Shown in pieces: positions 46,574-57,724 of a stretch of DNA of 64,000 nucleotides. The translations under genes were made by a program, and so were the position numbers. Source of the stretch: Bos javanicus (taxonomy: Eukaryota; Chordata; Mammalia; Artiodactyla; Bovidae); contig NC_083882.1 of assembly GCF_032452875.1 (NCBI RefSeq), forward strand, positions 31,116,001 to 31,180,000, written 5' to 3'. Numbering within the stretch: position 1 is the stretch's first letter; each line of letters starts with the position of its first letter. The notes below the pieces were generated by a model. That model did not search any database and was not told the DNA's origin. It saw only the letters and a program-made list of their open reading frames with translations.

Positions 46574-46701
46574 GGGCTTCCCAGGTGGCTCTAGTGGTAA
46601 AGAACCCACTTGCCAGTGCAGGAGTTGTAAGAGATAAAGGTTTGATCCCTGAGTCAGGAAGATCCCCTGGAGAAGGGCATGGCAGCCCACTCCAATATTC
46701 T
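46574..46701 (+). mobile_element. Bov-tA SINE lacking its 3' tail, with 12-bp target duplication
   Basis: It starts GGGCTTCCCAGGTGGCTCTA and ends CACTCCAATATTCT, without the BovB-derived 3' end. The 12-bp direct repeat TGTCTCTTACTT flanks it at 46562-46573 and 46702-46713. Confidence 0.88.
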
Positions 46702-47014
46702 TGTCTCTTACTTTGAAAAGTATCTTTGCTAAAGAAAAAATTCTACAAGTGTCAAGTGAAGTTTTTTTAATGGGTAGTGTATCCATAATGTTGTTAGGTT
46801 TTTCTTTAAAGTATAGAGTTTTTATAATCTCTGCTTAATAGTATGTCTCCAAAATAAAGATAACCTCTGGCAGAAATAGGGTTTTTTGTTGGTTGGTTTG
46901 GTTTGGTTTCTGGTATAGTTCGTTGTTTTTACTTCTGCTGTCTGAGTATGTTTAAAATGTGTTTCATTTTCTTTGCCCTTCTGAATGTGTTTTGTGCTGT
47001 TTCCAAACGTGCAG

Positions 47015-47101
47015 CTGGCAGGACCTAATATGTCGGATGGCCGCATCCGTGAAGGAGCAGTCCACAAAGCCAATCCCACTGCCCCAGCCACCACCGTGCG
47101 A
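47015..47101 (+). CDS. ARHGEF12: ARHGEF12 coding exon e28: end of PH domain
   Basis: An 87-nt exon, WQDLICRMAASVKEQSTKPI then PLPQPPPCE. The Trp helix is the C-terminal PH helix. The acceptor is TGCAG ending at 47014 and the donor GTGAGT at 47102. The intron to e29 is only 124 bp. Confidence 0.95.
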
Positions 47102-47225
47102 GTGAGTGTGCCTCTGCTCCTGAGTGGCATCAGAAAAATGATGGATGATTCTTAACATTTTGTTGCAGTGATCTTTAGGCACCTTGTGAGGCTAAAAGGT
47201 TATTTATTTATTTTTTCTTCTGCAG

Positions 47226-47305
47226 AGGAGACAACGATGAAGAAGAACCTCCAAAATTAAAAGTGGAACATCATGACATTTCAGTCACTGGTCTGCAGAG
47301 TCCAG
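47226..47305 (+). CDS. ARHGEF12: ARHGEF12 coding exon e29: acidic tail start
   Basis: An 80-nt exon, GDNDEEEPPKLKVEHHDISV then TGLQSP, phase 2-1. The acceptor is CTGCAG ending at 47225 and the donor GTAAAC at 47306. The intron (47306-47599) is repeat-free. Confidence 0.95.
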
Positions 47306-47599
47306 GTAAACTGTTTGTCAGAGTTAACCTGGAAGAAAGTAGTCTACATGCTAGTTAATAAAATGTGAAGAGACTCTTAACTGCTTTGGTTTATGCAGGT
47401 TCTGGCATCTGCCATTCACTTTAACAGACTTTGCTCATGCGCCTTCTGTGTCATCATAATGCCACACTAAGTGCATGCATTTTACTTCGTGGACAGTCTC
47501 TGTAGCTCATGTGGTAATTTTTTTCCAAATATTTTTCTGGGTGCTTCACATTAAAAGTTTTGCTAAGATGTATTCTACTTTCTCTATTCCATTGAACAG

Positions 47600-47833
47600 A
47601 CAGAGATTTGGGATTAGAGTCTCCTTTAATGTCATCAAAACCTCAGTCTCATTCGCTGGGTACCTCTGGGAAGTCGGAAGTAGATGACCTCTTTGTGGCT
47701 GAGAGACAGTTTGCAAAGGAGCAGCATGCAGACGGGACACTAAAGGAAGTCGGAGTGAATTATCAAATCTCAATCCCAGATCCACACTTGCCTGGCTCGG
47801 AAGAACGGTGGGCGCTGGATGCACTAAGGAATT
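47600..47833 (+). CDS. ARHGEF12: ARHGEF12 coding exon e30: C-terminal tail
   Basis: A 234-nt exon, DRDLGLESPLMSSKPQSHSL then SEVDDLFVAERQFAKEQHAD and SEERWALDALRN. It is mostly disordered. The acceptor is AACAG ending at 47599 and the donor GTAAGT at 47834. The next intron (47834-49996) holds a CA microsatellite at 48434-48453; the rest is unassigned. Confidence 0.96.
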
Positions 47834-48433
47834 GTAAGTTCTATTCATACGTTAACACAGATATACTTATTAAGCACGAGAGTTCTATAATGTACTATGC
47901 AACCATTTAGGGAGAGTCAAGAAAGTATAAACTATGAATTTTCCCTTCAAGAATTTTACGATCTAGTTTGGAAGATGACAGAAAACTTTCCCCTACCTTC
48001 TTAAGTTTTATAGGTATGTCAAAATTGATCTGGTTTGCGTGACCAGAGAAGGGAAGCATTAGAAAACAAGAGAGCTGTGATTACTTTCCTAAAGAATGGG
48101 TAAGACTCAAAATAGGTATTTATTAACAGGAGAATAAACAGAAGTCATTCAGATAAGAAGAATGGTAGGACCAACAGCAAAAAGGCTAAACCTCTGGGGG
48201 TTCAGAGAGAAGTGAGTAGGGCAGCTGGCCTGTGTGGGAGACCACACAAGCTAAGGGAGTTGTGGGGCAGGGTTAGAAAGCTGGAGGACGCTTTGTGGAG
48301 CCCCGCTGTTGTGGACCCTGAAGACTAGATTGAAGGGTGGCACCCCACGGAGTTTTGAGGACTATTTCAAGCTACAGATATTCTTCTGTTTTTCTTGTGG
48401 ATACTGTAATATTCTTCACCGCAGTCCATTCTT

Positions 48434-48453
48434 CACACACACACACACACACA
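48434..48453. repeat. (CA)n microsatellite
   Basis: About ten CA units, a short, potentially polymorphic marker inside the e30-e31 intron. Confidence 0.9.
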
Positions 48454-49996
48454 GATGCACAACTGGGTGGTCCTTGCCACTCTGTTAGCTATCTGCCCCC
48501 CTTTCCAGCCTGGTTGAGAACCACTGGTGTAGACAGGAGTGCATCACATGTCTCAGGTGTACTGGAGGAAGGGAAAAAGGCTGGCTGCAGAGAAAGAACC
48601 ATTTGAAGTTTTTAAGCTGGAGTGTATGTATTAGTAATGAGAAAGAATACTCTGGCTGAGAGCTGCAGAAGGATTTGAATGGAAAGAGGATTATTGTGGT
48701 CTGGGCTTGAGGCTAAATGGGTTTGGACTAGAATGGTGGAATGGTGTTAGAGAAATAAAATTGAAGTGAGGAACCAACAAATACGTAAAACAATTGACTT
48801 CTTTGGATGTGAAGACAAGGGACGGGGAATATTTAGAGATAATTTCAGTTTTCTTATCAGAAATAAAAATTAGAAAGGACTGCCACTGCCCACTGCTACA
48901 CTTTCTTTTCTCCTCCTTTCCTTTGCCATAGATTGTGGGCTCAATTTTAAAACATATTGAGATGTAGGTAATGAATGGCAAGCCGTTTAAGAGGAAGGAT
49001 GAGCAGGAGGTTGGAATTTTAAGACTGGAACTTTGGAGAAAGTTAGGGAGAATGCTGGCTCTGAGTATCAAAGCCATATGAATTCATAGCATCTCTCAGT
49101 GAGTAACTGCAGAACAGAGAGACAGAGGGTCAAAGACCCAAACCCATGTGGAGACTTTATTTAAAGGGAAGACAGAAATTAAGGTAGTTGAAAGTAGGGA
49201 ATTGGTCAAGTCATTTAAGACTTACTTTATTCTAGACTCATTGAGTTAACAGTGGTAATGATTTCTGATGGTTTCACTAACATTGTTCCACTGACCCTCT
49301 CATTGAGTGGCCTCACAGCATACACTGGCCCATTTAAAATTAAATTGGTTCTGTTTTCAGCAACCTAAGGAAGCTGTGTTACTTAGTGAGGTCATTTTTA
49401 AAAACTAATAAATATTTCCTTATCCTTTGAAATTATGCATGGTACCAAACATTGGAATTAAATTTACAGGCCAGCTTTTTTTTCTTTGTCACCATTTAAG
49501 GAGATTCTTTGGGTTATTATAGATGATAAAATTAATGTTCTAATAAAATTAGAAAAAGTAATGCCTATGTAGATAGTGTCTGTTTCTGGAAAAAGCAGAA
49601 CTTTCAAATTCTTTTGTTCAGATTAATACAGCTTTTCTACATCCTTTTAAGAAGTACCTTGGGGGTATTATTCCAGTTATATAGAAGAAGAAGTGGAGGC
49701 AGGCATGGTATTGATTATTTAACAGTTTTAAATAGGAGAATAATAGGAAAATCTCCATTGAGAATTCTTCAAGTTTTTTTTTTTTTTGTCTAGTTTAATG
49801 TTAAATTTTCTCTAGATGGTGTTTTATTTCATTTTTCAAACCAAACAAAAAATGATTGTGTGAAATTAATGTTTTTTATTGTATGTTAGTAAAAAGGTAC
49901 TGGCTTTAAGAGAGAAATTATAATTCCTCTAATTTAATTCTGTCTGTCTGAGGTTATGTGAATGCATGTGTTCTCCCCACTTCCTAAATCTTCTAG

Positions 49997-50467
49997 TGGG
50001 TTTGTTGAAGCAGCTGCTGGTACACCAGCTGGGCTTGACTGAGAAGAGCACTCAGGAAGACTGGCCACATTTTCCAAGATGCAGGACAGCCTCTCTGGGG
50101 GTGCAGGCAGACAGTGGAACCCAGAACCCTGAAAATATTAAGGCCTGTCATCCTGTTGAAGCACAGATGCCCTTTAGAACTGGAACTGGTGACATTTCAA
50201 CTTGTTACAGTCCACGGACTTCAACTGAATCTTCTGCTCCACGGGATTCAGTAGTACTGGCATTCCAAGAGAGCCAGGCAAGTGACATTTTAATAATGGA
50301 CCACATGATTATGACCCCAGAGATGCCTCCCTCAGAGCCAGAAGGGGGTCTTGATGAGAGTGGAGAGCACTTTTTTGATGCCCGTGAAGCACATAGTGAT
50401 GATAATCCATCAGAAGGTGATGGAGCAGTTAAAAAGGAAGAGAAGGATGTTAATTTGCGCATCTCAG
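49997..50467 (+). CDS. ARHGEF12: ARHGEF12 coding exon e31: largest tail exon, GC donor
   Basis: A 471-nt exon, LGLLKQLLVHQLGLTEKSTQ to GDGAVKKEEKDVNLRIS. It includes the conserved ILIMDHMIMTPEMP motif and the acidic DESGEHFFDAREAHSDDNPS run. The acceptor is TTCTAG ending at 49996. The donor is CAG|GCAAGT at 50468, matching the usual GC-AG consensus; reading past it stays open to about 50688. The intron runs 50468-51667. Confidence 0.95.
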
Positions 50468-50619
50468 GCAAGTTCCTTTCACATTTAAACTTTGATTTCG
50501 ATCGTCGTTATTTGTCCTGTGTGCTGAAATCGATGTTGCTTGGATATCCGTGTATGTGTTATTGTATGTGTTATCTCACGTGTGTGCCTGTGTGTCTGTG
50601 TATAGTGTCTGTTCTTTCA

Positions 50620-51075
50620 TGCAGTAAATACTGTCTTGACTCTATGCTGGGCCCCATCCTAGGTCCTGGGAGATGGAACAGTGAATAAAACACAGAAAAA
50701 TTCACTCTTCTCATGAAGCTTCACCACCGCTCGGGGAAAGAGTAACAATAAATAAGTTACCAAATAAACAGATGTCAGATAGTAAGGATGATACAGAAAA
50801 ATAAGTCATACTGAGGGGCGCAGACAGTAAGGAGGAAGGACAGGGTGGTCAGGGAAGAAGGCCTCTCATGAGGTAGCACTTGAGCAGAGACCCAGGGGAA
50901 GGGGAGGAAGACGCTGTGTGGGTGTCCAGGAGTAGAGTGTTCCAACAGAGGAGGTGAGCACACAGTCTGCGAGGCCAGAGCAGGCGTTCTGTGGTTAAAG
51001 AGCACAGGCTGTGGGAGAAAGTGGTGAGAGATGAGGCCAGGTAGGTATTTGACAGGGAAAGTGGTCATAAGATCA
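50620..51075 (+). repeat. ancient dispersed repeat, same consensus as 34880-35065
   Basis: It shows 'catgcagtaaatactgtctt', 'atcctaggtcctgggagatg', 'gaacagtgaataaaacacag', 'gggtggtcagggaagaaggc', 'cacttgagcagagacccagg' in the order of the same ancient consensus, extending further than the other copy. The class is uncertain. Confidence 0.55.
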
Positions 51076-51261
51076 TATAGGGACTCAGTAGTTTTCAGCT
51101 TTTAACTTGTAAAACGCTAGCAAACATGAAGTTATTCCAGAATTACCAGGAATGTTTGCTAAGTGTACCTTTAATCTGAAGTAAGAAAATTCTGATGTCC
51201 TGAAAACATAACTTGGAAATTTGGGACTTAATGGCCTTTCCCCCTCTTTAATAGCTTTTAA

Positions 51262-51571
51262 GCTATTTCAGATATTAAAGAATCCTCTGGCAATGCAGGA
51301 GACCCCAGTTCGATTCCTGAGTCGGAAAGATCTGCTAGAGAAGAGATAGGCTACCCACTCCAGTATTCTTGGGCTTTCCTAGTGGCTCAGCTGGTAAAGA
51401 GTTTGCCTGCAATTCAGGCCACCTAGGTTTGATCCCTGGGTTTGGAAGACTCCCTGGAGAAGGAAAAGGCTACCCACTCCAGTATTCTGACCTGGAGAAT
51501 TCTATGGACTGTATAGTTCATGGAGTTGCAATGAGTCAGACACGACTGAGCAACTTTAACTTTCACTTCAG
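51262..51571 (+). mobile_element. compound Bov-tA: headless copy joined to a full copy, shared target duplication
   Basis: A degenerate first unit (about 51262-51369, ending CACTCCAGTATTCTTG) is directly followed by a full unit from GGCTTTCCTAGTGGCTCAGC to GACACGACTGAGCAACTTTA. The 10-bp repeat TAGCTTTTAA at 51252-51261 and 51572-51581 flanks the pair, not each unit. It ends 97 bp upstream of exon e32. Confidence 0.85.
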
Positions 51572-51667
51572 TAGCTTTTAAAGGTGTCAGCACATCACCC
51601 CACATCTATTTTCCGATGTGTTGGAGGTGGTACTAACCTCTTCAACCTGTCCTGTCTCTGTCCGTAG

Positions 51668-51984
51668 GAACCTATCTGATCCTTGATGGCTATGACCCGG
51701 TGCAGGAGAGCTCCACAGACGACGAGGTTGCTTCCTCGTTCCCCCTTCAGCCCGGGGCAGGCATCCCCTCTCTGGACTCTGGACACCAGCAGCAGCCTTC
51801 TCCCCAGAATGCTCATTCTGATGGGGCTGTTTCACCGTTCAACCCAGAATTACTGGTCCAGCAGCGCTGGGGAGCTATGGAGGATTCCTGTTTTGAGATC
51901 CAGAGTCCCTCTGCTTGTGCTGATTCACAAAGCCAGATCATGGAGTACATTCGTAAAATAGAGGCTGACCTTGAACACTTAAAG
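51668..51984 (+). CDS. ARHGEF12: ARHGEF12 coding exon e32: C-terminal tail
   Basis: A 317-nt exon, GTYLILDGYDPVQESSTDDE to QIMEYIRKIEADLEHLK. It ends in a helix that begins the C-terminal coiled coil implicated in LARG self-association. The acceptor is CGTAG ending at 51667 and the donor GTACCT at 51985. The next intron (51985-53108) shows no repeat I recognise. Confidence 0.96.
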
Positions 51985-53108
51985 GTACCTCGGACTTCAT
52001 CCTTAGGAGTCGGATATAAGAAACACGTTTAACAGAGAGGAAGTGTAGAATGATCAACATGCTGATGTCAGTAACCTCGCTGAGGGTCTAGATTTGTGTG
52101 TTTTCTCTGACCATTGTCTGTGAGTAGACCTGGATGAAAAACTAAGGTCGGCATTGTTTTATCGGGTTACACATCACAAGAGCAGAAAAAGTTGTACTCT
52201 ATAAACTGTGTGTGTGTATGGCTTTCAAAGTTTAAGGACCTAAATACATTTGGGATGATTGGCTGACCTCCATGAGAAAATGTGAGCAATAAGCTGAGAT
52301 AGGTGGAGTTCGTGTAGTTAGGAATCTAGGCTGGGAAGTGCCTTAACTTGCCATCACCTATTAATTATCTGTGAATTGTAGGGTGATGTTGATAGTTTCC
52401 CAGATGCTGTGACAGAGAGAAATTGTCTCCAGTGGCTCCAGTGGTAATCTAAAGACCTGCCTATGAGTAGGGGTTCTGTAAATGGGCAATTGAAGATGTC
52501 ACTGTGTGAGCCATCACTGCAGAACTGACCTGTGTGGTCATTTCTGACAACAGGACTCTGTAAGTTTGCCATCCGTAGGCACAGGTACCAGAGCCCAGAT
52601 GTTTTGTCATGACATTACTTAGAGGTTTTGGGGGCAGAGTTCAAAGTGTTCTTAGTCTCTTAGCTAAAGATTGATCTCCCTTAGTTTTTCTTTCACCTTC
52701 ATGTGATAGGTTTTCCTTTCTTTGTAGGATTACATATAGGGATGTCCTGTGGCTGGTAAGATTCTAAGAGGCCTTCGAGGGCACATTGGCTCTAACTTAG
52801 TTCATGCCACATATGGGATCGTTTTCAGGGTGACTCCAGGGCAGGAGGGAATAATCACCTCTAATAGTTGCCCTCTCCTCTACTTTCTTCTGCATGGGAA
52901 CATTTTAAGTTATTCACTCAAGGGAGGAACAGGTAAAAGGAAATGAAATTTACTTCTTTTTTTTCCCTATTAACAAAAATTTTAATGATGTTAATGTTAA
53001 ATTTGACAACTTAGACCTGTAATATACAAAAGCCTTCTTTCCTATTTTCAAAATAAAGTTTTTTTAAAATGATGTTTGAATGAAAAACCTGTGGGTTTTA
53101 TTTTACAG

Positions 53109-53178
53109 AAGGTGGAGGAAAGTTACACCATTCTTTGCCAAAGGCTGGCTGGATCAGCCCTCACAGACAAGCACTCAG
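53109..53178 (+). CDS. ARHGEF12: ARHGEF12 coding exon e33: C-terminal coiled coil
   Basis: A 70-nt exon, KVEESYTILCQRLAGSALTD then KHS plus 1 nt. The acceptor is TTACAG ending at 53108 and the donor GTGTGT at 53179. The next intron (53179-54076) holds an antisense CHR SINE that ends 67 bp before e34. Confidence 0.96.
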
Positions 53179-53672
53179 GTGTGTGAACGCTGTGGGTTTC
53201 TGACTCAAGAATCATCCTGCCTGAACAGTCCATTGAATGAAATGATTTATTAGTCTTTAAAGTGAAAACCTTGTGAGATTCTGTTTCATCTCTTAAAAAA
53301 AAAAAAAAGATACTTGTTTCCGAACATCATGCATTAAGCAGAGGCCACTGTCTGCTGACTCGGCTCTTCCTCTCAAAGAGGAGCTGCAGTTGTCAGTCCC
53401 CACGCCACTCGCGTTCTGTCGTCCTTCCCCTTTGCAAAAGCAAAAGGCAGAGCTGCAGTGAGGGGGTAAACCGAGGCTCCGTAGCGGTGGAGGCAGGCCC
53501 TCCTCGGGTCCTGCTGTGCTTTCCTGTCTCCCAGAGACCACAGATGGTTCCTGTGTTCAGTGCAGCAGTCTGTACTCATTTGCCTTCATTCTTTTGAATG
53601 AGACTATTCTGATCCAGAAACAAAGATGTTAACAAGGTCCACAGGTTTCAGATATATTCTCTGTGTTAATTT

Positions 53673-54010
53673 TATTTTTATTTATTTTTTTTAATTTATG
53701 TATGTATTTTTGGCTGCACTGGGTCTTCATTGCTGCGAGGGCTTTTTTGTAGTTGCGGCGAGCGGAGGCTACTCTCCGGTTGCAGTGCATGGGCTTCTCA
53801 TTGTGGTGCCTTCTCTCGTTGCAGAGCATGGCCGCTAGGGTGTGTGGGCTCAGTAGATGCCGCTCGCGGGTCTAGAGCACAGGCTCAATAGCTGTGGTAC
53901 ACAGGCTTAGTTGCTCCTCAGCATGTGGGATCTTCCCAGATCAGGGATTGACCCCGAGTCTCCTGCATTGGCAGGCGATTTCTTTACCACTGAGCCACCA
54001 GGGAGGCCCT
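53673..54010 (-). mobile_element. CHR-type SINE, antisense, with 14-bp target duplication
   Basis: The + strand has an inverted tail (TTATTTTTATTTATTTTTTT), TTTTGGCTGCACTGGGTCTT, and an inverted tRNA head ending ACCACTGAGCCACCAGGGAG. CTCTG(T/A)GTTAATTT flanks it at 53659-53672 and 54011-54024. Confidence 0.9.
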
Positions 54011-54076
54011 CTCTGAGTTAATTTGAACTCAGTCTTTCTCCTTAATTTGACCTCTACACCTCTTTGTTCTTCCCAG

Positions 54077-54087
54077 ATAAAAGTTAG
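54077..54087 (+). CDS. ARHGEF12: ARHGEF12 coding exon e34: final 11 coding bases and stop
   Basis: AT AAA AGT TAG completes the C-terminus HSDKS, identical to the human ending as I remember it. The acceptor is TTCCCAG ending at 54076 behind a CT-rich stretch. The same exon continues into the 3' UTR. Confidence 0.93.
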
Positions 54088-55779
54088 AGCCACGTGTCCT
54101 GGAAGTGACTGCAGGTTGTTGGATTTGAGCACCAGCCTTGTCTCACCATGTCCTGGCTCCAGTGTGGACGCTGAGAGAGAGTGTGACGTGTGACGGAGGA
54201 TCTGCCTGCAAACACCCTGGGGGAGCCATGCCCTCCGGGCCCCAGAGCAGGACTGGGTCTTCACAGCCTGGCAGCTGCACAAGTCTGTCCGCGAGGGGAC
54301 ATCTGTCCTCTCGCCCTGCTCTTCTCACTCTCGGAAATCCATTTTGATTCAGAACAAAAACCAAATGTATAGAGCTTTGGGTGTAGAATATGAAATTTTA
54401 CTTAGACTTAAGAGAAAGAGAAAATCAGATGTATTTATTTGACTTCATTCCGTATTTGAAAGCACATTTTAATTTTTATTTTGCCATGTTTTGTTTTAAT
54501 TGAGTAGTGAGAGTTTTAGCCCTTTGTATTTAGTACACCCAAGGATTGACTGCTCCTGAAGCAAAGAGTTCAGGATGGGGTATCAGGAGGTGGCTGGAGA
54601 GGTGAAGAGGGGGAGGGAGTGGGCAGAGGAGGGAGGAGCATGAGGTCTCTACCGAATGATGTCCCGTGCCCTCTGCTGTCCCGGAGGCTGCTCGTCTGAG
54701 GGTCCCCTCAAAAGCGTACTCAAAAGTCCTCTGCTGCGACTCCTCCAAGCAGAGGACTTGAGCTTTGTGCTCCCAGGTGCGGGGCTTCCTCCCACCCGAG
54801 GCCAGCACCTCTTCTCTGTAGCTGGGATCTGCTCCCGATGAACAGGAATCCTCAATGTACTAAATAGCAGGCACTTGAAAATGGGTGTGTTTTCTTCTAT
54901 CGTCTCCTTTTCTGTTGAGGGTTGGGATTTGGGAGGGAGAGGAAAGCAAATTTTATTTTCTTGACTATAAATTTGTTATCCTTGGTATTGTTTCATTTTT
55001 ATAATTATACATTAGACCTTGGCACTTGTGTAAAATAATCCCTGCCAGCTGAGCAGGAAGCGAAAACAAGCAGAGATGCTTCAGGTGGTGGCAGGGGTGG
55101 GGGCTGCTGAGGAAGGGTGGGATGGGAGCGGGTGAGAGTGTGGGAAGGTTATGTAACTGAATCACTACTGAGTTGAACAATGGCTTTCATGAGCCACGGG
55201 TACTGCTGATTATAAGGCCAGTAAAATTTTAGTACCTGGAGGTTTGACTCTGATTTTTGCACTGATGGTGCCAAAGGGCTCTTAGAGTTTGAGAAGAGAG
55301 CCAAGGGTGGAGTGGAGAAGGATGCGGTGGAGAAGGCAGAGCTGCTCCAGCCAGCTCCAGAAGCACATCCTCTGACTTCACTGCTGGAGCTTTTTCCACA
55401 CTGGTGCATGACTGACCTTAAAAATTGCAGACCAGAACATACACTGGATACTGCAGGCAAGGCGTTGGGAACTGCCTGCTCTAGAATGAATAGTAGCCCT
55501 GGCAGCACCCTCCAGAGGATACATGTTTCAGAACTGCAACTTGAGAACTCCCTTCAGTTCTGTTGGCTTTCTGTGGTTTTCTTTGTGCATCAGGTATATA
55601 TTAATGTGTTTTGAAGTATTTTTGCCAATCAAAAATGAAATCATTTGTCAAATATTACAATTCTCTTAATACACAAGGAGTTGATCCACTGCTCATGTCT
55701 TTCAGTAGTACCCTCTGAACTCTGTGGGTAGTTAAGATGTAATTTTGCTCTCCCCTGCCATCCCCTCACCATCTGCCCC

Positions 55780-55828
55780 AAAATATATATATATATATAC
55801 ATTATATATATATAATATATATATAAAA
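55780..55828. repeat. (AT)n microsatellite in the 3' UTR
   Basis: TATATA blocks with single-base breaks (ACATT, AATATA). The stretch is self-complementary and could fold back in RNA. Confidence 0.85.
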
Positions 55829-56967
55829 TTTCCCCCCATCATAAGTGGTAAGGATTCCCAACTGCGTTTATAAACACCACTACAACTTAGCAAAGCTCAT
55901 CTATGTCCAGATTCTTGTTTCTGTCTTTCCAAAAGTGATCTGTGTTTTTAAATAGACCAACTTGGATCGTTGGACCTCATCTATAAATTAGAATTTTATT
56001 TTGATTTATAGCCCAAGTATAAATTAAAATGGGATTAAAAAATTTAGAAGCAGAATCTAATATATAAGTAAAGCTTGGGACTTGAACTTTCTGTATCTCT
56101 TAAGAGAAACAAGTAGAAACCAAATGGTTACATTGTGCTGCTGGAAATAATGTAGTCACTCCCAACTAAAAGGGGTACCTGTAGTTACTTGACACTAATA
56201 CCATCAGTGGGCAGTTAATCAGAAGAAAGGTAAATACAAATAGAACTTTCATCTTAACTTCAGATAGTACAGGGTCATTGAATAATTCCCTAGCACTCAT
56301 TTATTTAAGAAGATTTGTATGTTAGCAGAGTTTTAGTTTCTCTTCTGGTTCAGCCAACCCCTTGTCCTTAGCAACTGTTTGCTTTTCCTTTTCCTGAAGT
56401 TTAACCTCTCCTTGGAACAAAAACAGGGCTAACTGGAAAAATATTTTGACTGTTGCTCTAGTACCTCCAAATAAATTCGTATCTAGATCTTCAAATGAAT
56501 CCCCCAAGTGAAATCTAATTCTGAAAAGATTCCACGATTTTGAGTTTTCTTTTTTATCTCACCAGCCTCATGTCTTCCTCCTCCTCCTCATCCTGGCCTC
56601 CCATGCTCTCCTTTTATTTTTATTTTTTCCCTTTTGTCCATTATAATCACATCCATCCTACTTTGATACTATACCTGCCTTTCAGGACAATGGAATTAGG
56701 TAATCTCTTTTTGGGTGAGACTGATGACCATCAAAGCCGTTTTCTCAAAGTTGGTGACTGAAGTTGGAATCAACTTCCATGTGGAAAGATCCAAGGGCGG
56801 TGGACAGAGCCACCTTCCCAGAGCAGGAGAGCTGGTTTTAGCTATCGTGACCTGCCGTGACCCTGTGCTCTTTCCCGTGGCCGTAAGGGATCCCTTGCTA
56901 TTAAGTGGCAGATTACATTTGAGGTGTCTCTTTCCTTTTCAGAGAACAAAGTTCAGCAAGGCAAATC

Positions 56968-56973
56968 AATAAA
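56968..56973 (+). terminator. ARHGEF12: candidate polyadenylation signal AATAAA
   Basis: A canonical hexamer in the 3' UTR, followed by a G/T-bearing region. It could give a shorter transcript. Usage is unproven. Confidence 0.3.
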
Positions 56974-57718
56974 CCCCAAAGTGCTGTAATTTAAAATCAT
57001 GATCACTGCCCTAGAAGTCATATATTTCGTGTACTTTAAAACCAGCTATGAATAACTTGGACTGCTTGGGTTATCTTTGGCTGTTAGGACGTGAACTGTA
57101 ACTATTTATTATAATATGCTACAAAAAAGGTGCTTTTTTGCTTTCTTTTCCCTGAAACAACTTTGATCGACCGTTAGAAAGGATGAATCCCTCTCAAAAA
57201 ATTTTTTTGTTAATTTGTCCTTGGAGGAGGGTGGAGAGCCAGTATGATAGTAAAGGAGAAAAGCCCACTGTTCCCTTATTTTTGAAGCTAAAGAAAACAA
57301 TTATGCCTACTGTGAGTTGTCTTTTGCTCGCATACTTTTTTCTTTTTGATATCATTAAATTCAGTATATTATGTGGAGCTTCTGTATTTCAAACTGGAAG
57401 CAGTCTTCTTTGAAGGTGGTATATGATGTAATTTTGAGCTACAAGAGCTTTGGTCAGTCTTTCCTCCCCTATATATTACAGGGGGCAAGGTTCAGAACTG
57501 TGTTCAGAGGACCTCAAGATAGAAAATTAAGCAGGACCTTCCAGTCATCTTTCTGCTGGCTAACTTTTTATTCCCTAGAATTACAATTCCTCTTTTAAAT
57601 CTTTTTTTTTTTCCTCTGACTCCTCCACCACTTTTCAAAGTGATCTGCATAATTATTCTTTCCTCAAGAAAAGAGTTCCTTTGCCTTGTTCTTCTCCACT
57701 GGTACTGATGGTTTTGAA

Positions 57719-57724
57719 AATAAA
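57719..57724 (+). terminator. ARHGEF12: candidate polyadenylation signal AATAAA
   Basis: A canonical hexamer about 3.6 kb after the stop codon. Usage is unproven. Confidence 0.3.

Larger units (their letters stand above)
2012..54087 (+). other. ARHGEF12: ARHGEF12 (LARG) gene, 34 3'-terminal coding exons; 5' part outside window
   Basis: This is a Rho guanine nucleotide exchange factor. The family's known role is to couple Galpha12/13 (through the RGS-like domain) and plexin-B or receptor tails (through the PDZ domain) to GTP loading of RhoA by the DH-PH module, at the cytosol and plasma membrane. I joined 34 exons by matching translated sequence to the remembered human protein and requiring splice sites and frame to agree. 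They give 4229 coding nt and 1408 complete codons before TAG at 54085-54087, with no internal stop or frameshift. In window numbering (residue 1 = Gly codon at 2014) the RGSL domain is about 231-422, DH about 651-841 and PH about 883-996. The gene looks intact and functional. ARHGEF1 and ARHGEF11 are the paralogues, but the tail and linker match ARHGEF12. The promoter and first exons are not in the window, so regulation cannot be read here. Confidence 0.97.

Noticed and set aside
49966..50688. 240-codon open frame as a single-exon gene
   Set aside because: It is ARHGEF12 exon e31 plus read-through on both sides; the true exon is 49997-50467.
54143..55614. Several open frames of 60-120 codons after the stop codon, on both strands
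   Set aside because: They lie in the 3' UTR, have no recognisable domains, and overlap one another on opposite strands as chance frames do in GC-richer sequence.
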